Positions 1 to 8,511 of a stretch of DNA of 64,000 nt are shown here, in pieces (positions within the stretch are counted from its first letter, which is position 1; every line of letters starts with the position of its first letter). The translations under genes and the position numbers were made by a program. The notes beneath the pieces were generated by a model. The model saw only the letters and a program-made list of their open reading frames with translations. It made no database searches and had not been told where the DNA came from. The stretch is taken from the NCBI GenBank assembly GCA_001464035.1, contig LNEC01000008.1:124001-188000 (forward strand), in the 5' to 3' direction. The DNA is from Bradyrhizobiaceae bacterium Ga0074131. Its GTDB lineage: Bacteria > Pseudomonadota > Alphaproteobacteria > Rhizobiales > Xanthobacteraceae.

Positions 1-140
1 GCGAGAATCGAGTCGCCGGCGGCAAGCCGCAGCACGTTGCCGAGGTAATTGCTCTGATTGCGCTCCAGCGCGACTGTTTCGCCCGATGCCAGCGCGGCGT
101 CTACAAACAGCCTGGGGCTGCGAAAATCGGGTTGAGGCAT
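1..140 (-). CDS. rsmE: RsmE, 16S rRNA m3U1498 methyltransferase (5' part only)
   Basis: Only the N-terminal 46 codons are inside the window; the gene runs off the left edge. The peptide begins MPQPDFRSPRLFVDAAL and contains NYLGNVLRLAAGD, which fits the N-terminal PUA-like RNA-binding domain of RsmE (usual pattern R-x-F/Y-V near the start, then H/Y-L-x-x-V-L-R-x-x-x-G-D). RsmE methylates N3 of U1498 in 16S rRNA of the assembled 30S subunit using S-adenosylmethionine. The SPOUT catalytic domain lies outside the window, so the family call rests on the first domain only. The gene is transcribed away from the secreted-protein gene and ubiA to its right. Confidence 0.75.
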   Translation of the reverse strand, partial: MPQPDFRSPRLFVDAALASGETVALERNQSNYLGNVLRLAAGDSIL

Positions 141-343
141 GGTCAAGGTTCCAATCGGCATGCCTTTTAGCCCAAATCACCCAAATCAATGCAAATATTG
201 CCGCCCAGCGCGGCTCTACGCCGCGCTGTTGCCAAAATCGGCGGGTTGTTAAGGCGTGGCAGGAATCGTAAAAGGCCCTGGTCGAGATCGCTCTTCTATC
301 GGGAAGACGTTGGGGACCGTTCGACCTTGCCGGAGGAACAGCT

Positions 344-1015
344 TTGATCATCCGTCGCTTGATTGTGCCGCTCACCCTTGCCTTTGTTGCGGGCCATGCC
401 GGCCAGGGCTTTGCGCAAAGCGCATTCCCGGCGCCGCTGCCCGGGCAGGCCGGGCCGAGCAACGCTTCGCCGTTTCCGCCGGTCAATGGCGCGGCTCCGT
501 CCGCTTCGGTCGGCGCGGCTCCCAGTCCGTTTCCGGCGACGGGGGCGGCGCCGATTTCCGGCAACGCGTTCGAGCGCCCACCTGCGCCTCCCTCCCAGGC
601 AGGCGGTCCGCCCGACGAATGCATGAAGAAGTTCCTGCCGTTGCGCGAGGAGGCGGAGAAGCGCGGCAAGCTGATCAAGGCCGCCGGCGAACGCAAGGCG
701 ACCCCGGAAGAGGCCTGCAAGCTGATCGGCAGTTTCGGCCAGGCCGAGATCAAGATGATCAAATATGTCGAAACCAATGCGGCCAAATGCGGGATACCGC
801 AGCAGATCGCCGACCAGATGAAAAACGGTCACAAGAACACCGAGGCCATGCAGAAAAAAGTCTGCGCGGTGGCGCAGCAGGCGCAGCAAAGAGGTCCGAC
901 CGGCCCGAGCCTGAGCGAAGTGCTGGGCTCTTCGGCCGCGGCACCGGAGGCAACCGCCGTGAAAAAAGGCGGCAGCACCTTCGACACCCTGAACGGCAAC
1001 GTCCTCACGCGATGA
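344..1015 (+). CDS. Exported protein of unknown function, four-cysteine helical domain
   Basis: I do not recognise a named family. The start is a TTG preceded by a strong GGAGGA six bases upstream. Residues 1-25 form a signal peptide (two arginines, a hydrophobic core, then a cut near FAQ-S). Residues 26-90 are rich in Pro, Ala, Gly and Ser and are probably unstructured. Residues 90-180 are predicted helical with four cysteines (DEC, EAC, AKC, KKVC), which would allow two disulphides in the periplasm. The tail after about residue 185 is again Ala/Gly rich. It sits 24 bases upstream of ubiA and could share its transcript, but nothing links it functionally to ubiquinone synthesis. Confidence 0.75.
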   Translation: MIIRRLIVPLTLAFVAGHAGQGFAQSAFPAPLPGQAGPSNASPFPPVNGAAPSASVGAAPSPFPATGAAPISGNAFERPPAPPSQAGGPPDECMKKFLPLREEAEKRGKLIKAAGERKATPEEACKLIGSFGQAEIKMIKYVETNAAKCGIPQQIADQMKNGHKNTEAMQKKVCAVAQQAQQRGPTGPSLSEVLGSSAAAPEATAVKKGGSTFDTLNGNVLTR

Positions 1016-1038
1016 CCTGTATCCGATGACCTGTATCC
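1011..1038 (+). repeat. 14-base perfect tandem duplication between the exported protein and ubiA
   Basis: GATGACCTGTATCC is present twice head to tail and is followed immediately by GATGAGCGG, where ubiA starts. The upstream gene's TGA stop lies in the first copy. No Shine-Dalgarno sequence is visible for ubiA. Confidence 0.9.
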
Positions 1039-1039
1039 G

Positions 1040-1972
1040 ATGAGCGGCGACGCGGCGCGCGTTGCCGACGCCACCGGCAACTGGGTCGACACGATCGCGC
1101 CGCCATGGTCGCGGCCTTATTTGCGGCTTTCCCGTCTCGACCGGCCGATCGGATCCTGGCTCCTGCTGATGCCGTGCTGGTGGTCGGCGGCGCTCGCCGC
1201 CGGCGTCACCGGCCATATCGGCCAATTGCCGCTGATCCTCGCGCTGTTCTTTCTCGGCGCGTTCGCCATGCGCGGCGCCGGCTGCACCTGGAACGACATT
1301 ACCGACCGCGATCTCGACGCCCGCGTCGAACGGACGCGGTCGCGGCCGATCCCGGCGGGACAGGTGAGCGTGCCGCAGGCGGCGGTCTTTCTGGTCGCGC
1401 AAGCCCTGATCGGACTAGTGGTGCTGCTGCAGTTCAACCGCTTCGCGGTCATCACCGGCATCGCCTCGCTGGCCATCGTCGCGGTCTATCCGTTCATGAA
1501 GCGGATTACCTGGTGGCCGCAGGTCGTGCTCGGCCTCGCGTTTTCCTGGGGCGCGCTGATGGGATTTGCGGTGACGCTGGGACGGATCGATGCGACCGCG
1601 CTGCTGCTCTATGCCGGCTCGATCGCCTGGGTGATCGGCTACGACACCATCTACGCCCATCAGGACGCCGAGGACGACGCGCTGATCGGAGTGAAATCGA
1701 CCGCGCGCCTGTTCGGCGCGCGCACCGATCGGGCCCTGGTGATTTTTTATGGTCTGGCGGTGGTCCTCATTGGCGCAGCGCTGGCGCTGGCCGGCGCCGG
1801 CTTCCCGGCCTGGATCGGGCTGGTTGCGTTCGCCGCGCATCTGGTCTGGCAAATGCGGCGGCTTGAGATTTCCGATCCAGCGCTATGCCTGCGGCTGTTC
1901 AAATCGAATCGGGATGCGGGGCTGTTGCTGTTTACCGGATTGCTGGTGGATGCGGTGATGCGGGCCGGTTAG
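1040..1972 (+). CDS. ubiA: UbiA, 4-hydroxybenzoate polyprenyltransferase
   Basis: Integral membrane prenyltransferase that attaches the polyprenyl tail to 4-hydroxybenzoate in ubiquinone synthesis. The 310-residue length is normal. Two Asp-rich magnesium-diphosphate motifs are visible: NDITDRDLD near residues 87-95, followed by the basic stretch RTRSRPIPAG, and YAHQDAEDD near residues 205-213, followed by GVKSTARLFG. About eight hydrophobic segments lie between and after them. The ATG is 24 bases after the preceding stop and has no clear ribosome-binding site, so reinitiation from the upstream gene is possible. The RPIPAG-type loop and the second motif favour UbiA over homologues such as heme O synthase or chlorophyll synthase. 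Confidence 0.93.
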   Translation: MSGDAARVADATGNWVDTIAPPWSRPYLRLSRLDRPIGSWLLLMPCWWSAALAAGVTGHIGQLPLILALFFLGAFAMRGAGCTWNDITDRDLDARVERTRSRPIPAGQVSVPQAAVFLVAQALIGLVVLLQFNRFAVITGIASLAIVAVYPFMKRITWWPQVVLGLAFSWGALMGFAVTLGRIDATALLLYAGSIAWVIGYDTIYAHQDAEDDALIGVKSTARLFGARTDRALVIFYGLAVVLIGAALALAGAGFPAWIGLVAFAAHLVWQMRRLEISDPALCLRLFKSNRDAGLLLFTGLLVDAVMRAG

Positions 1973-2078
1973 CGGCCGTCACTCCTCCTCGGACGACCTA
2001 CTCCACTTCCTCAGGGTGGAGCGCGTCGGCAGCGCCCCGGGCGCGCGTCTCGAACCATCTGACATTCTTTCCTGCTGT

Positions 2079-2128
2079 GATCCTTCGAGACCCGCGCGAA
2101 GCGAGCGCGGCTCCTCGTCAGGATGAGG
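2079..2128. repeat. Short intergenic palindromic repeat between convergent genes
   Basis: It begins ATCCTTCGAGACC, has a GCGCG/GCGC inner stem and ends TCAGGATGAGG. This is a mobile-looking palindrome type common between genes in this bacterial group. It lies between the 3' ends of ubiA and the DUF6101-like gene and could act as a terminator or transcript stabiliser. Confidence 0.6.
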
Positions 2129-2134
2129 GCTCGC

Positions 2135-2659
2135 TCAATCCCTTGCGATGATCTCGCGCTCGCCCTGATGGATGTTGGCCGGATTGAGCGGATCTCCGGC
2201 GCGTCGCCGCACCAGGAATTTCGGACGCCGGGCCCGGATCGCATTGTGACGCCGGCGCCGCGGCGCGGGCTCGCGGGTCTTGTCTTCCCGCAATTGCGGA
2301 AGCGCGAAGATCTCGCTCCACATCTGCCAGGCTTCCGCGATTTCCTCGCGGTCGGAACTGACGCACAACGGAATCGCCAGTGACGGATCGCGATGGACCA
2401 GCACCAGCATTTGCGAATCGTCGATGCCGCGCAGCGCGACGCCGAGAAAATCGCGCACGCGAACGTTGATCGCCATCTGCATGCCGCTGATGGCACGGCG
2501 CAGCACGACGCGCTCGCGGTGAAGTTCGATATTGCGCACGCCCCCGTCGGCGCGGGTGTCGTGCGCATCGAAGCGGACGGGCAGGGAAAGTGGGTCGAGC
2601 CGCAGGGCGCGGCTCGACCCGGCGGGATTGATCCCGCCTGTTGCTGTTTGACGCCTCAC
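2135..2659 (-). CDS. DUF6101-like conserved protein
   Basis: The 174-residue soluble protein has no signal peptide or membrane segment. The start is a GTG with GGGGAG about eight bases upstream. The N-terminal 120 residues look folded, with alternating beta-like stretches such as LPVRFDAHDT and RERVVLRRAISGMQM. The C-terminal third is strongly basic (REPAPRRRRHN, RPKFLVRRRAG), suggesting nucleic-acid or membrane-surface contact. The overall pattern fits the uncharacterised alphaproteobacterial DUF6101 family. This assignment is from memory of the family and was not checked by search. No function can be proposed. Confidence 0.7.
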   Translation of the reverse strand: MRRQTATGGINPAGSSRALRLDPLSLPVRFDAHDTRADGGVRNIELHRERVVLRRAISGMQMAINVRVRDFLGVALRGIDDSQMLVLVHRDPSLAIPLCVSSDREEIAEAWQMWSEIFALPQLREDKTREPAPRRRRHNAIRARRPKFLVRRRAGDPLNPANIHQGEREIIARD

Positions 2660-2767
2660 GGCTTTATCTCCCCGCCGGGATTATGCTCCCGGTCGATGGG
2701 TGAGACCGTAGCCGAGCCGGGACCGAAATCGCTTAAAAAGGCTGGTTAATCCGGCGTCACCCGTCCG

Positions 2768-2810
2768 CATGATTGACAAGACCTTGGCCCACATGATTGA
2801 CGAGACCTTG
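2768..2810 (+). repeat. 19-base direct repeat upstream of pmbA
   Basis: CATGATTGACAAGACCTTG recurs 24 bases later as CATGATTGACGAGACCTTG, with one mismatch. The pair lies about 145-185 bases before the pmbA start, in an untranslated stretch. A regulator site or a remnant duplication are both possible. Confidence 0.7.
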
Positions 2811-2953
2811 CGGGCAAGCCGAAATCTTTCGCTTTCCCGTGCAACAAATGCTTGAAATCCCTGTGAATCAGGCACATCTGAAGGGTCTTCTGATTTGCTT
2901 CGGGCCTCTTCAGCGCCCCTTGAATCCACCTTCAATCCCAAGGGATTTTGTTC

Positions 2954-4354
2954 GTGATCTCTTCACCATCAGCCGCTTCGGTGCTTTCCTCGAAAGCGGC
3001 CGCTTCCGACATGTTCGATCAATCGGCGCTGAGCACGCTGGCGCAACGCCTCGTCGAGGCGGCCAAACGCGCAGGCGCGGACGCGGCCGACGCGGTGGCG
3101 GTGCGCGGCATTTCGCAAGGTGTCGAGGTGCGCGAAGGGCGCGTCGAGGAATCCGAACGCTCCGAGGGCGACGATGTCGGATTGCGCGTGCTGGTCGGAC
3201 AGCGCCAGGCAGTGGTCTCGACCAACGACGTCAGCGGCGATGGTGTCGCGAGACTGGCCGAGCGCGCCGTCGCAATGGCGCGGGTGGCGCCCGACGACAA
3301 ATATGTCGGCCTCGCCGATCCGTCCTTGCTGGCGCGCGAATTCCCCGATCTCGATCTGCTCGACCCCACGGTTCCATCGACATCGGAACTCGAACGCCGC
3401 GCCTGCGAAGCCGAAGCCGCCGCGCTCGCGGTCAAGGGCGTCAGCAAATCGGGCGGAGCGTCGGCCTCGACCGGCATCGGTGGCATGGTGTTGGTGACCT
3501 CGACCGGCTTCCACGGCTCCTATTTGCGCTCGAGCCAGGGCATCTCGATGACCGCGATATCGGGTGACGGCACCGGCATGGAGCGCGACTACGACTACAC
3601 GTCAGCGCCGCACGCTGCCGATCTCGCCTCGCCCGACAGCGTCGGCCGCAAGGCCGGCGAGCGCGCCGTCGCGCGCGCCAATCCGCGCAAGGTCGAAACC
3701 TGCAAGGTGCCCGTGGTGTTCGACCCCCGGGTTTCCGGCTCGCTGGTCGGCCATCTCGTCGGCGCCGTGAACGGCGCCTCGATCGCGCGCAAGACCTCTT
3801 TCCTGAAGGATCGGCTCGGCCAGCAATTGTTTGCGAAGAACATCCGCATCATCGACGATCCCTTGCGGGTGCGCGGGCTGCGCTCGCAGACGTTCGACGC
3901 CGAGGGCGTCAAGGTGAAGAAACTCGCCATCATCGACGAGGGCGTGCTGACCTCGTGGCTGTTGGATTGCGCGACCGCGCGCGAACTCGGGCTCGTCACC
4001 ACCGGACATGCCCACCGCGGCGTGTCGTCGTCGCCGTCGCCGGGATCCTACAACCTGCATCTCGAGGCGGGCGAGCCCACGCCGGCCGAGTTGATCGCCG
4101 ACATCAAGCAGGGATTTTACGTGACCGACCTGATCGGCTCCGGCGTCAATGGCGTCACCGGCGACTACAGCCGCGGCGCCTCCGGCTTCTGGATCGAGAA
4201 TGGCGAGATCACCTATGCGGTGAGCGAGGTGACGATCGCCGGACATCTGCTGGAGATTTTCAAGTCGATAATGCCGGCCAACGATCTGGAATTCCGTTAC
4301 GGCGTCAATGCGCCGACGGTTCGTATCGAGGGATTGACGCTTGGTGGACGTTAG
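2954..4354 (+). CDS. pmbA: PmbA/TldE-family protein (TldD/PmbA metalloprotease system)
   Basis: Member of the TldD/PmbA family, the partner subunit (TldE) that with TldD forms a protease processing small peptides and modified peptides in the cytoplasm. The N-terminal domain holds GVEVREGRVEESERSE and the C-terminal domain has VNGVTGDYSRGASGFWIENG, both typical of PmbA. The HExxxH metal site of TldD is absent, as expected for TldE. The GTG start is chosen because AAGGGA lies eight bases before it; ATG at 3011 is a shorter alternative. The stop overlaps the next gene by 14 bases, so it heads the cluster running to lpxK. No tldD lies in the window. Confidence 0.88.
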   Translation: MISSPSAASVLSSKAAASDMFDQSALSTLAQRLVEAAKRAGADAADAVAVRGISQGVEVREGRVEESERSEGDDVGLRVLVGQRQAVVSTNDVSGDGVARLAERAVAMARVAPDDKYVGLADPSLLAREFPDLDLLDPTVPSTSELERRACEAEAAALAVKGVSKSGGASASTGIGGMVLVTSTGFHGSYLRSSQGISMTAISGDGTGMERDYDYTSAPHAADLASPDSVGRKAGERAVARANPRKVETCKVPVVFDPRVSGSLVGHLVGAVNGASIARKTSFLKDRLGQQLFAKNIRIIDDPLRVRGLRSQTFDAEGVKVKKLAIIDEGVLTSWLLDCATARELGLVTTGHAHRGVSSSPSPGSYNLHLEAGEPTPAELIADIKQGFYVTDLIGSGVNGVTGDYSRGASGFWIENGEITYAVSEVTIAGHLLEIFKSIMPANDLEFRYGVNAPTVRIEGLTLGGR

Positions 4355-5171
4355 CGCCGAGCGCCTGCACGACAGGATTTCAAGGCGCGATGCAAGGCGC
4401 GACGCGGCCTTGCTCACCGATGCCGTGCGGGAAGCCGGCGCGCTGGCGCTGTCGCTGTTCCGCACCGAATTGAAGAACTGGACCAAGGGCGCGTCGTCGC
4501 CGGTGTCGGAGGCCGATATCAGGGTCAACGACCTGCTCGAGAGCAAATTGCGTTCGGCCACGCCGGACTACGGCTGGCTCTCGGAAGAAAGCGTCGACGA
4601 CGAGCAGCGCCTCGGCAAACGGCTGACCTGGATCGTCGATCCAATCGACGGCACCCGCGGCTATCTCGCGGGCCGCGAAGACTGGTGCGTGAGCGTGGCG
4701 CTGGTCGAGGATGCGACGCCGATGCTGGCGGCGGTGTTTGTGCCCGCCAGCGACGAATTTTTCTTCGCGATGCGCGGCCAAGGCGCGGTACGCAACGATG
4801 TCGCTCTCTGCGCGGCGCCCGGCCATGAGCTGGACTTCTCTCGCGTGGCGGGCCCGAAGCCGCTGGTCGAACGGCTCAACCCTTCAGCGAGCGAGATTGT
4901 GCTTCACCCCCGAATCGGATCGCTGGCGCTTCGGCTGTGCCGGGTCGCGCAGGGAAGCCTGGAGGCTGCTTTTGCCGGAGGCCAAAGCCGCGACTGGGAC
5001 CTTGCTGCCGCCAATTTGATCGTGCAGGAAGCGAATGGTAACATGACCGCGCTCTCGGGGGATGCGATCCTCTACAATCGCCGGGAGGTGACGCACGGGG
5101 TGCTGGTGGCAGCGGGACGCGATCGTCATGCGCGCATTGTCGAGCATTTTCGCGGTCGCCCGCTGCCCTGA
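4341..5171 (+). CDS. CysQ-type 3'(2'),5'-bisphosphate nucleotidase / inositol monophosphatase family
   Basis: Lithium-sensitive magnesium-dependent phosphatase family. The metal site is visible as SEES in the first acidic pair, then WIVDPIDGTRGYL near residue 98 (DPIDGT signature), and DWDLAAANLIVQEANG near the C terminus (WD-x-AA signature). Proteins of this branch dephosphorylate 3'-phosphoadenosine 5'-phosphate or inositol phosphates; the sequence alone does not settle the substrate, though CysQ-like is favoured. The TTG start is favoured by GAGGGA seven bases upstream; a GTG is the next codon. It overlaps the end of pmbA and is part of the same transcription unit. Confidence 0.85.
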   Translation: MVDVSAERLHDRISRRDARRDAALLTDAVREAGALALSLFRTELKNWTKGASSPVSEADIRVNDLLESKLRSATPDYGWLSEESVDDEQRLGKRLTWIVDPIDGTRGYLAGREDWCVSVALVEDATPMLAAVFVPASDEFFFAMRGQGAVRNDVALCAAPGHELDFSRVAGPKPLVERLNPSASEIVLHPRIGSLALRLCRVAQGSLEAAFAGGQSRDWDLAAANLIVQEANGNMTALSGDAILYNRREVTHGVLVAAGRDRHARIVEHFRGRPLP

Positions 5172-5234
5172 GCGTTCTCGATACGCGTCGCGACGGCTGC
5201 TGCTTTGCCAGGCACCGCGCTAGGAAAAAGAAAC

Positions 5235-5483
5235 ATGCCAGATAGTGCCCAGCAGCAACTGCTGCATCTCGTCATCGGCGGCGAACTGACCGACCTCGAA
5301 CATACCACGTTCAAGGATCTCGATGCCGTCGAGATCGTCGGCGTATTCCCCAACTACGCCACCGCGCACGCCGCCTGGAAAGCGAAAGCGCAGCAGACCG
5401 TGGACAACGCCCATATGCGCTACTTCGTCGTCCATCTCCACCGGCTGCTCGATCCAGGTCAAGACACGAAGCCTGCCCGTTGA
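5235..5483 (+). CDS. DUF4170 small protein
   Basis: This 82-residue cytoplasmic protein matches the alphaproteobacterial DUF4170 pattern: LLHLVIGGELTDLEHTTF, then a central VGVFPNYATAHAAWKAKAQ and a C-terminal YFVVHLHRLLDP. The function is unknown in the family. The ATG follows AGGAAAAAG. An in-frame start 30 bases upstream is less likely because it would consume that ribosome-binding site. Its stop overlaps the next start in TTGA, so translation is probably coupled to the DUF374 acyltransferase-like gene, and its constant place in the Kdo/lipid A cluster hints at an envelope-related role. That last point is inference. Confidence 0.85.
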   Translation: MPDSAQQQLLHLVIGGELTDLEHTTFKDLDAVEIVGVFPNYATAHAAWKAKAQQTVDNAHMRYFVVHLHRLLDPGQDTKPAR

Positions 5484-6193
5484 AAAGGCTGTTTCGCAAT
5501 GTGCTGCGTAGCAGCCTGGTTCAGCGCGCGGTGGGGGTTCTCGCGGCCGAGTATCTGCGGCTGGTCTGGCTGACCAACAAGTTCAGCTACGATCCGGCCG
5601 ATGTCTATGAACTGGTCGAGCCGAAGCAGCCGGCGATCTTCGCGTTCTGGCACGGCCAGCATTTTCTGACGCCGTTCATCAAGACCAAGGAGAGCCATCG
5701 CGCCAAGGTGCTGATCTCGCGGCATCGCGACGGCGAATTCAATGCCATCGCGGCCGAGCGGCTCGGCATCGAGACCATCCGCGGCTCCGGCGACCATGGC
5801 GGCGCGTTTCACCGCAAGGGCGGCGTCGGCGCGTTCAGGGAAATGGTGCAGGCGCTCGCGGACGGATACAACGTCGCGTCGACCGCCGACGTGCCGAAGC
5901 GTTCGCGGGTCGCCGGCCTCGGCATCATCATGCTGGCGCGGGAGTCCGGGCGGCCGATCCTGCCCTTCGCCATGGTCACCAGCCGCTTCAGCCGGTTGAA
6001 CAATTGGGACCGTACCACCATCAATTTGCCATTCGGCCGAGGCGCCGTGGTAGGAATCGACACGATTTCCGTGCCCCCCGATGCCGATGCCGAAACCATG
6101 GAAAAGCTCCGCCTTCAGCTCGAGGCCTATCTCAACGAAGCGACCCGCCGCGCCTATGCCCAGGTCGGGCGTCCGGAGGCAGCGCTTGACTGA
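5480..6193 (+). CDS. DUF374 lysophospholipid acyltransferase-family protein
   Basis: This 237-residue protein resembles the LPLAT/DUF374 group. The motif AFWHGQHFL near residue 52 stands where acyltransferases have H-x4-D/E-type catalytic motifs, and GSGDHGGAFHRKGGVGAF and STADVPKRSRV match the conserved DUF374 blocks. A weakly hydrophobic N-terminal helix (VGVLAAEYLRLVWL) suggests membrane attachment. Its place directly before waaA and lpxK suggests an acylation step on lipid A or a related envelope lipid, but no substrate is shown by sequence. The TTG start overlaps the previous stop by four bases, and its own stop overlaps the waaA start. Confidence 0.85.
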   Translation: MKRLFRNVLRSSLVQRAVGVLAAEYLRLVWLTNKFSYDPADVYELVEPKQPAIFAFWHGQHFLTPFIKTKESHRAKVLISRHRDGEFNAIAAERLGIETIRGSGDHGGAFHRKGGVGAFREMVQALADGYNVASTADVPKRSRVAGLGIIMLARESGRPILPFAMVTSRFSRLNNWDRTTINLPFGRGAVVGIDTISVPPDADAETMEKLRLQLEAYLNEATRRAYAQVGRPEAALD

Positions 6194-7490
6194 TTCCCTG
6201 CCGATGACGCTGCGGGTCTACCGGAGGCTGTCTTCCGCCGTGCTGCCGCTGGCGCCGGTGCTGATCAAGCGGCGGCTGAGGCAGGGCAAGGAGGATCCGG
6301 CGCGGGTCGACGAGCGCCGCGGCATGAGCACCGATGTCCGGCCGCACGGGCCGCTGGTCTGGATTCACGGCGCCAGCGTCGGTGAAGTGCTGGCGGCGGC
6401 CGCCCTGATCGAAAGTCTGCGCGCGCTCAATCTCCGCATCCTGCTGACGTCGGGCACGGTGACCTCGGCGGCGATCGTCGCCAGGCGTTTTCCCGCCGAC
6501 ATCATCCATCAGTATGTGCCCTACGATTCGCCGCGCTATGTCGCGCGCTTTCTCGATCACTGGCGGCCTTCGCTGGCGCTGTTCATCGAATCGGATCTGT
6601 GGCCCAATTTGATCCTGTCGAGCGCAGCGCGGCGCCTGCCGATGGTGCTGATCAACGGCCGGATGTCGCAGCGCTCGTTTCCGCGCTGGAGCCGGATGAG
6701 CGGCACGATCTCGGCATTGCTCGGCAAGTTTGAGGTGTGCCTTGCCCAGTCGAAGGTCGACGCCGAACGCTTCATGGCGCTCGGCAGCCGCAACATCGTC
6801 ACCACCGGAAACCTGAAACTGGACGTGCCGGCACCGCCCGCCGACCCCGCCAGGCTGGAACGGCTGATGTCGGTGACGCGCGGCCGCCCGATCATCGTCG
6901 CGGCGTCGACCCATCCCGGCGAGGAGGAAATCCTGCTCGAAGCGCATCGGACGCTGGCGGGATTCTTTCCATCGCTCCTGACCGTGATCGTGCCGCGGCA
7001 TCCCGATCGCGGCGAGGCGATCGCCCGGACGGTCGCGGCGTCCGGCCTGCACGCAGGCTTGCGTTCGCACGAGGATTTGCCGACCGCGACCACCGATATC
7101 TATGTCGCGGACACCATGGGCGAACTCGGATTGTTCTATCGGCTGGCGCCGATCGTGTTCATGGGCGGTTCGCTGGTCCCTCACGGCGGGCAGAATCCGA
7201 TCGAGGCGGTCAAGCTCGGCGCGTCGATCGTTCATGGCCCTCACGTCTTCAACTTCGCCGATGTTTACGAGGCGCTCGATCGCGCCGGCGGCGCCAGGCG
7301 GGCCGACAACAAGGAAGCGCTGGTTAAGCAATTGGGTCAGTTGCTGGCCGATCCCGAGGCGCGCGACGTGGCGGTGGCGGCCTCGACGCGCGTCGTCGAG
7401 CAACTCGGCGGCGCGCTCAAGCGCACGCTCACGGCGCTTGAACCTTATCTCTTGCAGTTGCGGCTCGAAATGGGAGCCGGCAATGCGTGA
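6186..7490 (+). CDS. waaA: WaaA (KdtA), 3-deoxy-D-manno-octulosonic acid transferase
   Basis: GT30 glycosyltransferase that adds Kdo to lipid IVA at the inner membrane. Recognisable blocks are LVWIHGASVGEVLAA in the N-terminal GT-B domain with the catalytic-region acid, FIESDLWPNLI, and in the C-terminal CMP-Kdo-binding domain AASTHPGEEE, VIVPRHPDRG and MGGSLVPHGGQNPIEA. The first 25 residues are hydrophobic and basic (membrane anchor). TTG at 6186 is taken as the start because GGAGG sits six bases upstream; ATG at 6204 is an alternative. It overlaps the DUF374 stop and the lpxK start by eight bases each, implying coupled translation. Confidence 0.95.
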   Translation: MTDSLPMTLRVYRRLSSAVLPLAPVLIKRRLRQGKEDPARVDERRGMSTDVRPHGPLVWIHGASVGEVLAAAALIESLRALNLRILLTSGTVTSAAIVARRFPADIIHQYVPYDSPRYVARFLDHWRPSLALFIESDLWPNLILSSAARRLPMVLINGRMSQRSFPRWSRMSGTISALLGKFEVCLAQSKVDAERFMALGSRNIVTTGNLKLDVPAPPADPARLERLMSVTRGRPIIVAASTHPGEEEILLEAHRTLAGFFPSLLTVIVPRHPDRGEAIARTVAASGLHAGLRSHEDLPTATTDIYVADTMGELGLFYRLAPIVFMGGSLVPHGGQNPIEAVKLGASIVHGPHVFNFADVYEALDRAGGARRADNKEALVKQLGQLLADPEARDVAVAASTRVVEQLGGALKRTLTALEPYLLQLRLEMGAGNA

Positions 7491-8511
7491 GCCGGCCTTC
7501 TGGCACCGGCCCCCGTCCTGGAGTTCGCGTTTGCTGATGCCGCTTGGCGCGCTTTATGGCGCGGTGGCGGGCCTCCGCATGCAGCGTCAGGGTCTCGATG
7601 CCGGCATCCCGGTAGTGTGCGTCGGCAATTATCACACCGGCGGCGCCGGCAAGACCCCGGCCGTGCTCGCCCTCACCAAACTGCTGCGCGATCTCGACGA
7701 GACGCCGGTCGTGCTCAGCCGCGGCTATGGCGGCCGATTGCGCGGTCCGATCATGGTCGATCCCAAGCGGCACGCCGCCGCCGATGTCGGCGATGAACCG
7801 CTGATGCTGGCGCGAACGGTTCCTGTAGTGGTCGCGCGCGACCGCCGCGGCGGCGTCGCCCTGGCGCGCTCGCAGGGCGCCAGCGTGATCCTGATGGATG
7901 ACGGGTTTCAGAACCCCGCGATCGCCAAGGATGCTTCGCTGATCGTGATCGACAGCAGCCGTGGACTGGGCAACGCCTGCGTGTTTCCCGCGGGACCTTT
8001 GCGCGCGCCGCTGGATCAGCAGCTCGCCCGCACCGACGCGCTGATCGTCATCGGCGATGGCGCCGCGGCCAAAGCGGTCGCCGCCGGCATCGCCACCCGG
8101 GGCCGGCCGGTGCTGTCAGCGCACCTGAAGCCGAACGACGCCTCGCTCGACGCGCTCGCCGGCAAGCGCGTCCTGGCCTTCGCCGGGATCGGCGATCCCG
8201 CTCGCTTTTTCAGGACGCTGCGAACTGGCGGAATCGAGGTCGTCCGGGCGCGCGCCTTCGCCGATCACCATCCGTTTTCGCACGGCGAGATCGAGACCCT
8301 GATCGCCGAGGCTACACGGGAGGCGCTGACCCTGGTGACGACAGAAAAGGATCTGGCGCGGCTGCGCCAGGGTGGAGAACTTCCGTCATGGGCGAAAGCG
8401 ATCGTGCCGTTCGCGGTGACGCTGGAGTTCGATGATGCGGCGGGATTGCGGAAGTTCGTGACCGAGCGGCTGTTTCAGGCGAGAGAGAAGAAGTATCGCG
8501 CCAATCCGTAG
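7483..8511 (+). CDS. lpxK: LpxK, tetraacyldisaccharide 4'-kinase
   Basis: Kinase that phosphorylates the 4' position of the tetraacyldisaccharide to give lipid IVA, using ATP at the inner membrane. The Walker A block is GNYHTGGAGKTP near residues 47-58, preceded by an amphipathic N terminus. LSRGYGG and the acidic block ILMDDGFQNP follow at the usual spacing, and TLVTTEKDLARL and ADHHPFS occur in the C-terminal part. The length of 342 residues is normal. The start ATG lies inside the end of waaA. LpxK logically precedes WaaA in the pathway; the reversed gene order is common in Rhizobiales. The gene is last in its run and faces DUF2093. Confidence 0.95.
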   Translation: MREPAFWHRPPSWSSRLLMPLGALYGAVAGLRMQRQGLDAGIPVVCVGNYHTGGAGKTPAVLALTKLLRDLDETPVVLSRGYGGRLRGPIMVDPKRHAAADVGDEPLMLARTVPVVVARDRRGGVALARSQGASVILMDDGFQNPAIAKDASLIVIDSSRGLGNACVFPAGPLRAPLDQQLARTDALIVIGDGAAAKAVAAGIATRGRPVLSAHLKPNDASLDALAGKRVLAFAGIGDPARFFRTLRTGGIEVVRARAFADHHPFSHGEIETLIAEATREALTLVTTEKDLARLRQGGELPSWAKAIVPFAVTLEFDDAAGLRKFVTERLFQAREKKYRANP

